A stretch of DNA of 64,000 bases from Burkholderiales bacterium JOSHI_001 (GCA_000244995.1 CM001438.1:4568096-4632095), one strand, 5' to 3'; positions 8,935 through 18,252 are shown, counted from the first letter of the stretch. Notes: generated by a model not told the origin, from the letters alone. Translations and numbers: made by a program.

Positions 8935-10002
8935 CTAGCGCTTGCGTTCCAGGGCCTTGGTGAACTGGTTCGCGGTGGCCATGGGCACATCGCCCACCAC
9001 CGTGATCCACCAGGCCCCAGCCTGCGAGGCCACACTGTGCGTGGCCCCGACGCGCGAGCGCGAAGCTTGGTGTCGCTGCGCGTCAAAAGGTTCTACGAAC
9101 ACCGACACCTGGGTCAGGCCGTCGGAAAACACCGACTGCAGCACCTGCACATCACCGGCGCCGTCGGCCACCAGCGGCCGTTTGACGCAGTTCACCAGGC
9201 TGAAGCCGGGCACGGGCTGCGCCAACACCCAGCCTTCGGCGTCCAGTTGGGTGCGACCGATCTGGGGCCGAAGCTCCTTCCAGCCCGCCTGGCTCTTCAT
9301 GGCCGCCACCACCGCTTCGGGCTGCATGCGCGCGCCCATGTGCAGGTCGGTGAAGGCCGAGGTTTCCAGCACCTCGCCCTGAGGGTCCAGCACATCGGCT
9401 CGCAGCAGCAGGCCGGTTTCGCGCTCGGCCCACAGGCGCTGCGCGAAGCGCAGGTTGTCGCGCGGCTTGAACAGCAACACCTGCGCGTCGTGGCCCGCGA
9501 TGCGCTCGTGGCCCAGCAGGCGCGCTTCGTACGATGCCGCCGGGTTCACGTCCCCGCTGGGCAGGGCCGGGAAGCCCGACAGCGCCTGGCGCGGCTCGAC
9601 CACCGCCACACGGTTGGCCGGCCACAAGGTCTTCACCAGTTCGTTGTGCCGCAGCACCATGCGGGCCTGGCCGTCCAGTGCGTCGATGCGCTGGTAGCGC
9701 TGGGAGCCGTCGCAGTAGTGCGCCACGCGCGAACTGGACACCCGCCCACCCGCGGAAAACACCAAGGTGCCCTGGTAGTTGCGGTTGCTGGCGGCGGACT
9801 GGATGCGGGCCCACCAGGCGCGCACGTCGGGCTGCGCCTCGCTGGCGGGCAGCGGCACGGAAGCCGCGCCGGCACTGCTGGCCGACGCACCGGGCGATTG
9901 GGCCCCCACCTGCAGGCACACCGGCGCCAGAGCGCAGGCCAGCCAGCGGGCAGCCCGAGGGCGCCAGCCGCGCCCCGAGGTGGAAACGAGACCCACGCTC
10001 AC
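8935..10002 (-). CDS. mucB: Sigma-E regulator MucB/RseB
   Basis: Periplasmic protein that binds the anti-sigma factor and shields it from proteolysis until envelope stress (mislocalised lipids or lipopolysaccharide) releases it. The 355-residue protein has a signal peptide (residues 1-35, ending VCLQVGAQ). An N-terminal LolA-like domain follows, with the family's NYQGTLVFSAGG and DGSQRYQRIDALDG segments. The smaller C-terminal domain contains LPGF-like HCVKRP-type sequence (VNCVKRPL) and TQVSVFVEPFD. It overlaps the anti-sigma gene by four bases (ATGA). Confidence 0.92.
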   Translation of the reverse strand: MSVGLVSTSGRGWRPRAARWLACALAPVCLQVGAQSPGASASSAGAASVPLPASEAQPDVRAWWARIQSAASNRNYQGTLVFSAGGRVSSSRVAHYCDGSQRYQRIDALDGQARMVLRHNELVKTLWPANRVAVVEPRQALSGFPALPSGDVNPAASYEARLLGHERIAGHDAQVLLFKPRDNLRFAQRLWAERETGLLLRADVLDPQGEVLETSAFTDLHMGARMQPEAVVAAMKSQAGWKELRPQIGRTQLDAEGWVLAQPVPGFSLVNCVKRPLVADGAGDVQVLQSVFSDGLTQVSVFVEPFDAQRHQASRSRVGATHSVASQAGAWWITVVGDVPMATANQFTKALERKR

Positions 10003-10631
10003 TTGGGCAAGGGCTGCAGAACTTCCACCTGCTGAACGCCCGTGCCCGGTGCCGCCAGGCCATTGGCCAGGCCACGGTGCACGGCGAGGTAGCGGTCCAG
10101 GCGCGGGTCGCGGATGACCATCATCGTTGACGCCTGGGGCGCCGCCACCGGGGCGGCGGCCACCGGCGCAGGGGCCGTGCCGACGCGCACCACCGGCATG
10201 GGCTGGGTGATGGCCAATTGCTTCGCGTCACCCCCCGGGTTCACGCCGCCAGGCATGCGGGCCACGGTCAGCACGCCCGCCACGGCCACAAAACCCGCCG
10301 CCACCGCCGCCGGCGCCTGCCAGCCCATGCGGCGCCGGGCTGGCGTGGCTGCGGGCGCCGCCGCGGCTGGCGCCAGCACCACCGGTTCGGCCGCCAGGCG
10401 CTGACGCAATGCCGCCAGGAAGGCCTCGTCGCGCTGCGGCGCGCTGGCCAGTTCCTGCGAACGCAGGCTGTCGCCGATCAGGTGGTAGGCATGCCATCGC
10501 TCGCGCTGGCGCTCGTCGTCACGCCAGGCCTGGCAGGCGGCGGCCACTTCGTGCGGCAGGGCTTGGCCATCGGCCAGGGCCGACAGGGTATCGTCCTCGG
10601 TCGCGGGCTTGTTCTTCGCTTGCACCATCAT
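9999..10631 (-). CDS. mucA: Anti-sigma-E factor RseA/MucA
   Basis: Inner-membrane protein that holds the sigma factor encoded just upstream inactive. The 210-residue protein has the N-terminal cytoplasmic RseA domain (LSALADGQ, then CQAWRDDERQRERWHAYHLIGDSLRS). An Ala/Pro-rich linker follows, then one transmembrane helix at about residues 110-130 (APAAVAAGFVAVAGVLTVA) and a periplasmic tail that would be bound by MucB. Two tandem ATG codons (10631 and 10628) are equally possible starts and a GGAG lies just upstream. The gene follows rpoE by 37 bases. Confidence 0.9.
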   Translation of the reverse strand: MMVQAKNKPATEDDTLSALADGQALPHEVAAACQAWRDDERQRERWHAYHLIGDSLRSQELASAPQRDEAFLAALRQRLAAEPVVLAPAAAAPAATPARRRMGWQAPAAVAAGFVAVAGVLTVARMPGGVNPGGDAKQLAITQPMPVVRVGTAPAPVAAAPVAAPQASTMMVIRDPRLDRYLAVHRGLANGLAAPGTGVQQVEVLQPLPK

Positions 10632-10668
10632 CAGCTCCGAATTGGGTGGTTCATTGCAGCACCACCCT

Positions 10669-11280
10669 TCACCATCTCTCGCCATCCCGGGTGTCCAGCA
10701 AGGGCTTCAGCCGCGCTGCGATCGCCTCGCGCGCCCGGAAAATGCGCGAGCGCACCGTTCCAATCGGGCAGTTCATCACTTCGGCGATCTCTTCATAGCT
10801 CAGGCCTTCGATTTCCCGCAGTGTGACCGCCTGGCGCAAGTCCTCTGACAGCGCTTCAATCGCCAAGTTCACCGTTTGCGCGATTTCTTTGCTGGCCAAC
10901 ACCGACTCGGGGGTGGCGCCGTCGGTTAGTTCGTTCTCGACGCGGGAAGTTTCATCGTCCTCCCCACCCGAACCGCCCAGGGCCGATTCGGTGATAACGG
11001 GGTCACGCTTCATGTCCATCAGCGCCTTCTTGGCCGTGTTCACCGCGATGCGGTACAGCCAGGTGTAGAAAGCGCTGTCGCCCCGGAACTGCGGGATGGC
11101 CCGGTACGCGCGGATGAAGGTTTCCTGCGCAATGTCCTGCACCAAGTCGGTGTCGCGCACCATGCGACCGATCAGCCGCTCGATGCGACGCTGGTACTTC
11201 ACCACCAGCATCTCGAAAGCACGCTGGTCGCCGAGCTTGACGCGCTCGATCAGGGCAGAGTCGGCGTCCTCGATGGTCAT
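10669..11280 (-). CDS. rpoE: RNA polymerase sigma factor RpoE/AlgU
   Basis: ECF sigma factor of the envelope-stress response. The 203-residue protein has region 2 (FEMLVVKYQRRIERLI through DIAQETFIRAYRAIPQFRG and FYTWLYRIAVNTAK). An acidic Gly/Ser linker follows, then region 4 with the helix-turn-helix GLSYEEIAEVMNCPIGTVRSRIFRAREAI. The ATG at 11280 overlaps the preceding small membrane-protein gene by four bases. It heads the rpoE-mucA-mucB-mucD group. Such operons are usually autoregulated, but I could not find a clear sigma-E promoter sequence here. Confidence 0.96.
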   Translation of the reverse strand: MTIEDADSALIERVKLGDQRAFEMLVVKYQRRIERLIGRMVRDTDLVQDIAQETFIRAYRAIPQFRGDSAFYTWLYRIAVNTAKKALMDMKRDPVITESALGGSGGEDDETSRVENELTDGATPESVLASKEIAQTVNLAIEALSEDLRQAVTLREIEGLSYEEIAEVMNCPIGTVRSRIFRAREAIAARLKPLLDTRDGERW

Positions 11281-11759
11281 GCGGGGGGGTGCTGCGACGG
11301 CTTGGGGGCCGCTGCGGCGGCGTCGGGGACAGGCCAATATAGCGCAGCACGCAAGGCGGACCAGGCGGGCCCGGTCTGGTCACGCCACAGGCCCAGCCAC
11401 TGCGCCGGGCCCAGGCCGGACGCCGCGCGGCAGCGCAGCAAGATCCAGGCGTCGGCGTCGATCATCAGGCGCACACGAACGCTGTGCTCGCTGCCATCGG
11501 CCGAGACCCGCTGCCAAGCTGCACCATCCCAGCGCAAGGCGCCGGCCTGCCGGGGCCAAAGCCAGCCGCCGCATGCCAAGCCCAGCCCGGCGGCCAGGAC
11601 GGCGATGGCCAGGCGCCAAGCCAACTCCAGGAGGTCGAAGCCGTGGTCAAGCACCCACAGCGCCAAGGCAGCGGCCGAGGCCGCGGCCAGCAGGGCAACC
11701 ACCCGGCGTTCGCGCCGCGCGTCACCCAGGCTCACCGCCACCGGCGGCGCGGCGCGCAT
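11277..11759 (-). CDS. Small two-helix membrane protein (YgfX-like context)
   Basis: A 160-residue protein with two hydrophobic helices at about residues 20-36 and 45-68 (ALLAAASAAALALWVL and LAIAVLAAGLGLACGGWL). A soluble C-terminal domain follows that contains WDGAAWQRV and a Trp-rich end. The topology and size resemble YgfX/CptA-type proteins, but sequence similarity is too weak to name it. It sits 15 bases after fabF and overlaps rpoE by four bases, so rpoE translation is probably coupled to it. Homologous positions in related genomes also hold a hypothetical gene. Confidence 0.75.
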   Translation of the reverse strand: MRAAPPVAVSLGDARRERRVVALLAAASAAALALWVLDHGFDLLELAWRLAIAVLAAGLGLACGGWLWPRQAGALRWDGAAWQRVSADGSEHSVRVRLMIDADAWILLRCRAASGLGPAQWLGLWRDQTGPAWSALRAALYWPVPDAAAAAPKPSQHPPA

Positions 11760-11774
11760 GGGCAGCTGGCGGCG

Positions 11775-13019
11775 TCAGGCGCGGCGCAGCACCAAGGTGC
11801 CGTTGGTGCCACCGAAGCCGAAGTTGTTCTTCACCGCCACGTCGATCTTCATCGGCCGCGCGGTGTTGGCGCAGTAGTCCAGGTCGCACTCGGGGTCCTG
11901 GTTGAAGATGTTGATGGTGGGCGGGCTCACCTGGTGGTGCAGCGCCAGCGCGGTGAACACACTTTCGATACCGCCGGCGCCGCCCAGCAGGTGGCCGGTC
12001 ATCGACTTGGTGGAGTTCACCACCAGCTTCCTGGCGTGGTCGCCGAAGGCCAGCTTGATCGCGTTGGTTTCGTTCAGGTCGCCCAGCGGGGTGGAGGTGC
12101 CATGGGCGTTGAGGTAGTGCACCTCATCGGCGTTCACACCCGCATTGCGCAGCGCCGCGCGCATGCTGCGCTTGGGGCCGTCCACGTTGGGAGCGGTCAT
12201 GTGGTGGGCGTCGGCGCCCATGCCGAAGCCGACGAGTTCGGCGTAGACCTTCGCGCCACGCTTCTTGGCGTGTTCGTACTCTTCCAGCACCATCACCCCG
12301 GCGCCTTCGCCCAGCACGAAACCGTCACGGTCCTTGTCCCAGGGGCGCGACGCGGTCTCGGGCGAGTCGTTGCGGGTGGACAGCGCCCGCGCCGACGCGA
12401 AGCCGCCCAGGCCCAGCGGCGAGATGGTGGCTTCGGCACCGCCGGCCACCATGACGTCGGCATCGCCGTACTCGATCATGCGGCCGGCTTCGCCGATGCA
12501 GTGCAGGCCGGTGGTGCAGGCGGTGACGATGGCCAGGTTGGGCCCGGTGAAGCCGAAGCGGATGGAGACGTGGCCGGAGATCATGTTGATGATCGAGGCC
12601 GGCACGAAGAAGGGCGAGATGCGGCGCGCCCCGCGCTCGCGGTATTCGCCGTCGGTGGCTTCGATCAGCGGCAGGCCGCCGATGCCCGATCCCACCATGC
12701 AGCCGATGCGCTCGGCCTGCTCTTCGGAAAGCGTGCTGCCATGCGGCAGGCCGGCGTCAGCCACCGCCTGGATGGCCGCGGCCATGCCGAAGTGGATGAA
12801 GCTGTCCATGTGGCGGGCTTCCTTGCCGGGGATGTAGTCCTCGACATTGAAGCCCTTCACCTCACCCGCAAACTTGCAGGAGAAGGTCGAGGCATCGAAG
12901 CGGGTGATGTTGGCAATGCCGCTCTTGCCGGCCAGCACGTTGGCCCAGGCTTCGGAGACGGTGTTGCCCACCGGGCTGATGACGCCCAGGCCTGTGATGA
13001 CGACGCGACGGCGAGCCAT
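11775..13019 (-). CDS. fabF: Beta-ketoacyl-ACP synthase II
   Basis: Elongating condensing enzyme of type II fatty acid synthesis, joining malonyl-ACP to acyl-ACP. The 414-residue thiolase-fold protein has the active-site Cys at C168 (VTACTTG), His at H306 (NAHGTSTPLGD) and H343 (KSMTGHLLGGAGG), the Cys-His-His triad of the family. It follows acpP by 12 bases, the usual acpP-fabF pairing. Length and motifs are standard. Confidence 0.97.
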   Translation of the reverse strand: MARRRVVITGLGVISPVGNTVSEAWANVLAGKSGIANITRFDASTFSCKFAGEVKGFNVEDYIPGKEARHMDSFIHFGMAAAIQAVADAGLPHGSTLSEEQAERIGCMVGSGIGGLPLIEATDGEYRERGARRISPFFVPASIINMISGHVSIRFGFTGPNLAIVTACTTGLHCIGEAGRMIEYGDADVMVAGGAEATISPLGLGGFASARALSTRNDSPETASRPWDKDRDGFVLGEGAGVMVLEEYEHAKKRGAKVYAELVGFGMGADAHHMTAPNVDGPKRSMRAALRNAGVNADEVHYLNAHGTSTPLGDLNETNAIKLAFGDHARKLVVNSTKSMTGHLLGGAGGIESVFTALALHHQVSPPTINIFNQDPECDLDYCANTARPMKIDVAVKNNFGFGGTNGTLVLRRA

Positions 13020-13031
13020 GCTGAGAACGCG

Positions 13032-13271
13032 TCAGGCCTTCTGGTGCTTGACCGCGTAGTCGATGGCCAGCTGCACGGTGGTGATCTTCTCGGCCTCTTC
13101 GTCCGGGATCTCGATGCCGAACTCGTCTTCCAGCGCCATCACCAGTTCCACGGTGTCAAGCGAATCGGCGCCCAGATCGGCCACGAAGGCCTTCTCGTTG
13201 CTGACGTCGGCTTCGGGCACGCCGAGTTGTTCGGCAATGATTTTCTTGACTCGTGCTTCGATATCGCTCAT
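13032..13271 (-). CDS. acpP: Acyl carrier protein
   Basis: Carries growing acyl chains on a 4'-phosphopantetheine arm. The 79-residue, strongly acidic protein has the attachment serine S37 in the [12 protein letters not shown] motif. A good Shine-Dalgarno (GGAG within CTCCTGGAGGAGT-like sequence on the minus strand) lies just before the ATG. It is separated from fabG by 118 bases, the only sizeable gap in this fab cluster, consistent with an own promoter for this abundant protein. Confidence 0.98.
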   Translation of the reverse strand: MSDIEARVKKIIAEQLGVPEADVSNEKAFVADLGADSLDTVELVMALEDEFGIEIPDEEAEKITTVQLAIDYAVKHQKA

Positions 13272-13307
13272 GACTCCTCCAGGAGTGGTGGGTGCAAACA
13301 GCCCGGC

Positions 13308-13313
13308 ATTTTA
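13308..13313 (-). promoter_or_regulatory. Possible -10 box upstream of acpP
   Basis: On the minus strand a TAAAAT hexamer lies 37 bases before the acpP ATG, in the 118-base gap after fabG. No convincing -35 hexamer is seen at the expected distance, so this is only a weak promoter candidate. A perfect 8-bp inverted repeat at 13365-13381 lies further upstream in the same gap and lacks a T tract. Confidence 0.3.
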
Positions 13314-13389
13314 CCGCCTTGAGGGGTCGCCTCTAAGGGCCGCACCGGCCGGGCAAATACGGTGGCGCCGCCAGGCGGCGCATGCTTCC

Positions 13390-14139
13390 TCAGTTCATGA
13401 ACATGCCGCCATTGACGTGCAGTTCACTTCCGGTGATGTAACCCGCCAGTGGCGACGCCAGGAAAGCCACCGCATGGGCAACCTCCTCGGGTGTGCCCAG
13501 GCGGCCTGCGGGCACCTGCGCGAGCAAGGCAGTCTTCTGCGCGTCAGGCAGTTGTTCGGTCATGTCGGTGGCGATGAAGCCGGGCGCGATGCAGTTCACC
13601 GTGATGCCCCGGCTGCCGAGTTCGCGCGCCAGCGCGCGGCTCATGCCGGCCACGCCGGCCTTGGCCGCGGCGTAGTTGGCCTGGCCCGGGTTGCCCGAGG
13701 CGCCCACCACCGAGGTGATGTTGATGATGCGGCCGAAGCGCTGCTTCATCATGGGCCGCATCACGGCGCGGGACAGGCGGAAGACGGCCTTCAAGTTGGT
13801 GTCCAGCACCGCATCCCAGTCTTCGTCCTTCATGCGCATGGCCAGCGTGTCGCGGGTGATGCCGGCGTTGTTCACCAGCACCTGCAGGCCGCCGTGCTGT
13901 TTGACGATGGCGTCGATGGCGGCATCGCAGGCCGCGGCGTCGGTGACGTTCAGCACCAGGCCCTGGCCGCCAAGGGACGCCAGCGATTCAGAAATGGCCG
14001 CGGCGCCGGACTCGGTGGTGGCGGTGCCGATGACCTTGTAGCCCGCGGCGGCCAGCGTGGCGGCGATGGAGCGGCCGATGCCGCGCGACGCGCCGGTGAC
14101 CAATGCCACCTGGCCCTTCACGTCATTCGCAGCGCTCAT
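13390..14139 (-). CDS. fabG: 3-oxoacyl-ACP reductase
   Basis: NADPH-dependent short-chain dehydrogenase that reduces 3-oxoacyl-ACP in fatty acid elongation. The 249-residue protein shows the nucleotide-binding TGASRGIG (15-22), the NNAG motif (90-93) and the catalytic S143, Y156 and K160 (YAAAK). It overlaps fabD by four bases (ATGA) and precedes acpP, the standard fabH-fabD-fabG-acpP order. Confidence 0.97.
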   Translation of the reverse strand: MSAANDVKGQVALVTGASRGIGRSIAATLAAAGYKVIGTATTESGAAAISESLASLGGQGLVLNVTDAAACDAAIDAIVKQHGGLQVLVNNAGITRDTLAMRMKDEDWDAVLDTNLKAVFRLSRAVMRPMMKQRFGRIINITSVVGASGNPGQANYAAAKAGVAGMSRALARELGSRGITVNCIAPGFIATDMTEQLPDAQKTALLAQVPAGRLGTPEEVAHAVAFLASPLAGYITGSELHVNGGMFMN

Positions 14140-15074
14140 GCCAGCATCCCCTTGACTTCAGCCAGCGTGGCGGGGTCGAACATCGCCGCGCTCTGCACGT
14201 CGGCGTCGATGCGCTTGACCATGCCGGCCAGCACCTTGCCCGGGCCGCATTCGATGAGGGTGCGGTGGCCACCAGCCACCAGCGCCTTGACCACGTCCAC
14301 CCAGCGCACGGCGCCGAAGGCCTGGCGGTACAGGGCGTCGCGGATGGCGGCCGGGTCGGTTTCGATCCTGGCGTCGATGTTGTTCACCACCGCGATGCGC
14401 GGGGTCGCGATGGCCACACTGGCCAGCTTGTCCTTCAGCGCGACGGCGGCCGGTTTCATCAGGCTGCAATGGAAGGGCGCCGACACCGGCAGCGGCAGTG
14501 CGCGCTTGGCGCCGGCGGCTTTCAACACTTCGCAGGCCTTGTCCACGCCGGCCTTGCTGCCGGCAATGACAGTCTGCTTGGGGTCGTTGAAGTTGGCGGC
14601 TTCCACCACCTCGCCGATTTGTGCCGCGGCCTGGGCGCAGCCGTCGCGCACGGCCTGCGGGTCCAGCCCCAGGATGGCGGCCATGGCGCCCGCGCCCACC
14701 GGCACGGCCTGCTGCATGGCCTGGGCACGAAAGCGCACCAGAGGCACCGCGTCGGCCAGGCTCAAGGCGCCAGCGGCCACCAGGGCGCTGTACTCGCCCA
14801 GCGAGTGGCCCGCCATGGCGGCGGGCTCGGCCCCGCCTTCGGCGCGCCAGGCGCGGTAGCAGGCGATGGCCGCGGTCAGCATCACCGGCTGGGTGTTGGT
14901 GGTCAGGTCCAGCTGGTCCTTGGGGCCGGCGTGGATCAGCGCGCCCAGGTCCTGGCCCAGCGCGGCGGACGCTTCGGCCAGCGTGTCGCGCACCGCGGGG
15001 TGGTCGCCCCAGGCGTCAAGCATGCCCACGGCTTGCGAGCCCTGGCCGGGAAAGACGAACGCGAAGGAGGTCAT
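14136..15074 (-). CDS. fabD: Malonyl-CoA:ACP transacylase
   Basis: Loads malonyl groups from CoA onto ACP. The 312-residue protein begins MTSFAFVFPGQGSQAVGM. It has the catalytic serine S91 in the AGHSLGEYSAL motif, an active-site His in PVSAPFHCSLM, and the Arg of VRFRAQAMQQA. An in-frame TTG three codons upstream is possible but the ATG at 15074 matches the family's N-terminus. It follows fabH by 59 bases and overlaps fabG. Confidence 0.96.
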   Translation of the reverse strand: MTSFAFVFPGQGSQAVGMLDAWGDHPAVRDTLAEASAALGQDLGALIHAGPKDQLDLTTNTQPVMLTAAIACYRAWRAEGGAEPAAMAGHSLGEYSALVAAGALSLADAVPLVRFRAQAMQQAVPVGAGAMAAILGLDPQAVRDGCAQAAAQIGEVVEAANFNDPKQTVIAGSKAGVDKACEVLKAAGAKRALPLPVSAPFHCSLMKPAAVALKDKLASVAIATPRIAVVNNIDARIETDPAAIRDALYRQAFGAVRWVDVVKALVAGGHRTLIECGPGKVLAGMVKRIDADVQSAAMFDPATLAEVKGMLA

Positions 15075-15133
15075 GGACTTCAAGGGCTCCAGAGGACAGG
15101 TCGGAGGAAGCGCTGAGTATGGGCGGGCGCGGA

Positions 15134-16129
15134 TCAGTAATCCAGCAGCACCGCGCCCCAGGTAAAACCACCGCCCACGCCTTCCAGCATGAGGGTGTCG
15201 CCGCGCTGGATGCGACCAGCACGCACCGATTCGTCCAGCGCCAGCGGGATGGACGCGGCCGAGGTGTTGCCATGGCGGTCCACGGTGACGATCAGCTTTT
15301 CAAGCGGCAGCTTCAGCCGCTTGGCCGTGCCTTGCATGATGCGGATGTTGGCCTGGTGCGGGATCAGCCAGTCGATGTCGGCTTCGCTGCGCCCGGCCTT
15401 GGCCAGCACCGCGCGCGCGCTTTGTTCCAGCACGCCCACGGCCAGCTTGAACACCGCCTGGCCGTCCATCTTCAGCAGCGGGTCGCCCAGCACCTGGCCG
15501 CCCGACACCGTGCCCGGCACGCACAGGATGTCCACGTGGCGGCCGTCGGCGTGCAGGTCGGTGGCCAGGATGCCGGGGGTGTCGGACGCTTCCAGCACGA
15601 CGGCACCCGCGCCATCACCGAACAGCACGCAGGTGGTGCGGTCGTTGAAATCCAGGATGCGCGAGAACACCTCGGCGCCGATCACCAGCGCGCGGCGGGC
15701 GGTGCCGGTGCGGATCAGTGACTCGGCCACGGTGAGCGCGTAAACGAAACCCGAACACACCGCCTGCATGTCGAAGGCCGGGCAGCCCACGATGCCGAGT
15801 TTCCTCTGCACGATGGTGGCGGTGGACGGGAACACCATGTCCGGCGTGGACGTGGCGACGATGATCAGGTCGATGTCGGCCGGCACGCAGCCCGCCGCTT
15901 CAATGGCGTGCCGCGCAGCCTGCACCGCCAGGTCGCTGGCATTGACACCTTCGTCCACGAAGTGGCGAAAGCGGATGCCGGTGCGTTCAACGATCCAGTC
16001 GTCGCTGGTTTCCACCCCGCGCTGCGCCAACTGGGCGGCCAGGTCGGCATTGCTCAGGCGGCGCGGCGGCAGCGCGCTGCCGGTGCCGGCGATGCGCGCG
16101 TAGCGAGGGGGTGTGGAAGCGTTGGTCAT
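15134..16129 (-). CDS. fabH: Beta-ketoacyl-ACP synthase III
   Basis: Initiates fatty acid synthesis by condensing acetyl-CoA with malonyl-ACP. The 331-residue protein has the active-site Cys at C125 ([13 protein letters not shown]), the His of [12 protein letters not shown] and the Asn of [13 protein letters not shown], giving the Cys-His-Asn triad. It ends in the family's [11 protein letters not shown]. The ATG overlaps the plsX stop by four bases, as in many proteobacterial plsX-fabH pairs. Confidence 0.97.
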   Translation of the reverse strand: MTNASTPPRYARIAGTGSALPPRRLSNADLAAQLAQRGVETSDDWIVERTGIRFRHFVDEGVNASDLAVQAARHAIEAAGCVPADIDLIIVATSTPDMVFPSTATIVQRKLGIVGCPAFDMQAVCSGFVYALTVAESLIRTGTARRALVIGAEVFSRILDFNDRTTCVLFGDGAGAVVLEASDTPGILATDLHADGRHVDILCVPGTVSGGQVLGDPLLKMDGQAVFKLAVGVLEQSARAVLAKAGRSEADIDWLIPHQANIRIMQGTAKRLKLPLEKLIVTVDRHGNTSAASIPLALDESVRAGRIQRGDTLMLEGVGGGFTWGAVLLDY

Positions 16130-17214
16130 GCGGCCCGGGCGGCCACCGGCTCGTCGGCCGCAGCAGGCATGGCCTGCAGCGTTTCGAGCAATCGGTCGTG
16201 CACCCTGTCGAGCAAGCGGTTGCGGGCGGCATCATACGCGCGCGCCAGGGCGCATTCGAAGGCCACGGCGTCGGACGAACCATGGGCCTTGAACACCAGA
16301 CCGCGCAGGCCCAGCAGGGCCGCGCCGCTGTAGCGCCGCGGATCAACCCGCCTCTTGAAGTGCTTGAGCACCGGCATGGCCACCACCGCAGCCAGCTTGC
16401 CCCAGAGGTTGCGGGTGAATTCTTCGCGGATGAACTGGGCGATCATGCTGGCCAGGCCTTCGGAGGTCTTCAGCATCACATTGCCGACGAATCCGTCACA
16501 CACCACCAGGTCGACCTTGCCCTTGAAGATGTCGTTGCCTTCCACGTTGCCGTAGAAATTCAGGTGGCCGGCGGCATGGGCTTCGCGCAGCAATTCGCCG
16601 GCGCGCTTGATGATCTCGCTGCCCTTGATGGCCTCTTCGCCGATGTTCAGCAAGCCCACCGTGGGCTCTTCCTTGCCATCGACCGCGGCCACCAGCGCGC
16701 TGCCCATCACCGCGAACTGCAGCAGGTGCTCCGGGCTGCAATCGACATTGGCGCCCAGGTCCAGCACCGTGGTGTAGCCGTCGTGGGCGTGCGGCAGCAC
16801 AGCGGCCAGCGCCGGGCGGTCGATGCCTTCCACGGTTTTCAGCAGGTAGCGCGCCAGCGCCATCAGCGCACCGGTGTTGCCGGCGGACACGCAGGCATCG
16901 GCCGCCACCGTCCCATCGGCCGCCGGCTTGCACTGGCCGATGGCCACGCGCATGGACGAGTCCTTCTTGCGGCGCAGGGCGATTTCCACCGGGTCGTCCA
17001 TGGTCACCACCTCGCTGGCGGGTACCACGGTGCAGCGCGGCCAGGCGGCGGCCGGCTTCAAGGCTTCAGGCAGGCCCACCAGCAGCACGTCGGCCAGCGG
17101 GTGCGCGGCCAGGAAGGCCTGCACCGCCGGCAGCGTGATGGACGTGCCATGGTCGCCGCCCATGCAGTCCACGGCGATGCGTACGCGCGACAGCACCGGC
17201 AGTTGAGGGCTCAT
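16126..17214 (-). CDS. plsX: Phosphate acyltransferase PlsX
   Basis: Makes acyl-phosphate from acyl-ACP, the first step of phosphatidic acid synthesis in the PlsX-PlsY route. The 362-residue protein has the N-terminal [11 protein letters not shown] motif, the [10 protein letters not shown] segment, and the [17 protein letters not shown] box. It lies 154 bases downstream of rpmF, with two hairpins in between, and overlaps fabH. The rpmF-plsX-fabH-fabD-fabG link is conserved from E. coli. Confidence 0.96.
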   Translation of the reverse strand: MSPQLPVLSRVRIAVDCMGGDHGTSITLPAVQAFLAAHPLADVLLVGLPEALKPAAAWPRCTVVPASEVVTMDDPVEIALRRKKDSSMRVAIGQCKPAADGTVAADACVSAGNTGALMALARYLLKTVEGIDRPALAAVLPHAHDGYTTVLDLGANVDCSPEHLLQFAVMGSALVAAVDGKEEPTVGLLNIGEEAIKGSEIIKRAGELLREAHAAGHLNFYGNVEGNDIFKGKVDLVVCDGFVGNVMLKTSEGLASMIAQFIREEFTRNLWGKLAAVVAMPVLKHFKRRVDPRRYSGAALLGLRGLVFKAHGSSDAVAFECALARAYDAARNRLLDRVHDRLLETLQAMPAAADEPVAARAA

Positions 17215-17245
17215 GGCGCGAAGTGGGGCAAAAGGGCAAAGGCCA

Positions 17246-17265
17246 CCGCCGCGTCAGCGCGGCGG
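17246..17265 (-). other. Hairpin in the plsX leader
   Basis: A perfect 7-bp GC-only inverted repeat (17246-17252 with 17259-17265). On the minus strand it is followed by a T-rich stretch (CCTTTGCCCTTTTGCC) before plsX. It could stabilise the mRNA or slow polymerase. No function can be assigned. Confidence 0.35.
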
Positions 17266-17276
17266 CGTCAGAACGT

Positions 17277-17311
17277 GAAAACCCGGCCGGGCCAAGGGGG
17301 CCGGGCCGGGT
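17277..17311 (-). terminator. Terminator-like hairpin between rpmF and plsX
   Basis: An 8-bp perfect repeat (17281-17288 with 17304-17311) is followed on the minus strand by TTTTCA. It sits 58 bases after the rpmF stop. It may reduce read-through so that ribosomal protein L32 is made in excess over PlsX. That role is inference. Confidence 0.5.
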
Positions 17312-17368
17312 GGCAAGGGGTCCACGGTGACGCGGGGCTCGCGCAAGGCGGGCGCCGGGGCCAAGGAC

Positions 17369-17551
17369 TCAGGCGTCCGCCTTGGTCTTCAGCACCTTGC
17401 GACCACGGTAGAAACCAGTCGGGCTGATGTGGTGGCGCAGGTGCACTTCGCCGGTGGTGGGCTCGATGGCGGTGCCGGGGGTGACCAGCGCATTGTGCGA
17501 ACGGTGCATGCCGCGCTTGGAAGGCGACTTCTTGTTCTGTTGAACAGCCAT
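17369..17551 (-). CDS. rpmF: 50S ribosomal protein L32
   Basis: Small large-subunit ribosomal protein. The 60-residue sequence starts [20 protein letters not shown] and contains the family motif [19 protein letters not shown]. It has no cysteines, so it is the zinc-free (C-minus) form of L32. A strong AGGAG lies 7 bases before the ATG. It is downstream of yceD and upstream of plsX, as in E. coli. Confidence 0.97.
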   Translation of the reverse strand: MAVQQNKKSPSKRGMHRSHNALVTPGTAIEPTTGEVHLRHHISPTGFYRGRKVLKTKADA

Positions 17552-17688
17552 TGTGATTCTCCTGACGGGTGCCTCGGTGGCGGCAAGAACTGGGGGCACC
17601 ATGTGCCAAAGCCGCGCGAGGAAAAGCCTGCGATTATAGCCACAAGGCGGCGTCCGGGAGGATGAGCTTGGGCGGTCGCCCGCGTGAA

Positions 17689-18252
17689 TCAAGCCCCGGA
17701 AGTCGGCTTCTTCAGTGCCGCCAGCGCAGCAAAGGGGTTCACCACCACGCTTTCGCCTTCCGGCGGCTCGACCACTTCGTCGGGGTTTTGGGGCAGCGGA
17801 GACGGGCAGCTGGCATGGCGCGGCACCAGGGGCAGGGCCAGCAGCAGTTCGTCCTCGGCCAGTTCGCGCAGGTCCAGGCTGCGCGTCAAGGCCAGAACGT
17901 CTTCTTCGCTGTCGGCGTCCTCGGCCTCGGCCTGCTTGTCGCCGGCCACGAAGCGGATGGACGGCGTCACCGCCAGCGTCACCGGCAGGGGCTGCAGGCA
18001 GCGCTGGCAGGTGAGCGTGACGGTGGTGTTCAGTTCCAGGTGCAGCCAGGTCTGGGTCACACCGCCCTGCACGCTGCGGCGCTCGCCCCGGGCGCGCCAG
18101 CCCACCGCCGCCGCCGCTGCGGTTGGGGCCAGGCTCTGGCTTTCCAGCAGGCGCGGCAGCGACTCGCCCGACCATTGGCCGTGCAGCAGGCCGTCTTCGG
18201 CCGCCAGGCGGGCGATGTCCAGGTGGAGGGGGTCGAGTTCGCGCGTGGCCAT
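17689..18252 (-). CDS. yceD: YceD/DUF177 protein, large-subunit rRNA accumulation factor
   Basis: DUF177 family member. E. coli YceD and plant homologues are needed for normal 23S rRNA accumulation, and that is the only known role. The 187-residue protein has the paired cysteines [10 protein letters not shown], an acidic middle ([15 protein letters not shown]) and the family's C-terminal [10 protein letters not shown]. Longer in-frame starts exist upstream, but the ATG at 18252 matches the usual N-terminus. It is the first gene of the yceD-rpmF-plsX-fab run and diverges from maf with 58 bases between them. Confidence 0.93.
   Translation of the reverse strand: MATRELDPLHLDIARLAAEDGLLHGQWSGESLPRLLESQSLAPTAAAAAVGWRARGERRSVQGGVTQTWLHLELNTTVTLTCQRCLQPLPVTLAVTPSIRFVAGDKQAEAEDADSEEDVLALTRSLDLRELAEDELLLALPLVPRHASCPSPLPQNPDEVVEPPEGESVVVNPFAALAALKKPTSGA

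Noticed and set aside
7336-10035. 899-codon open frame on the plus strand opposite mucD and mucB
   Set aside because: Shadow of the protease and MucB genes; composition is dominated by His, Arg, Gln and Gly with no domain.
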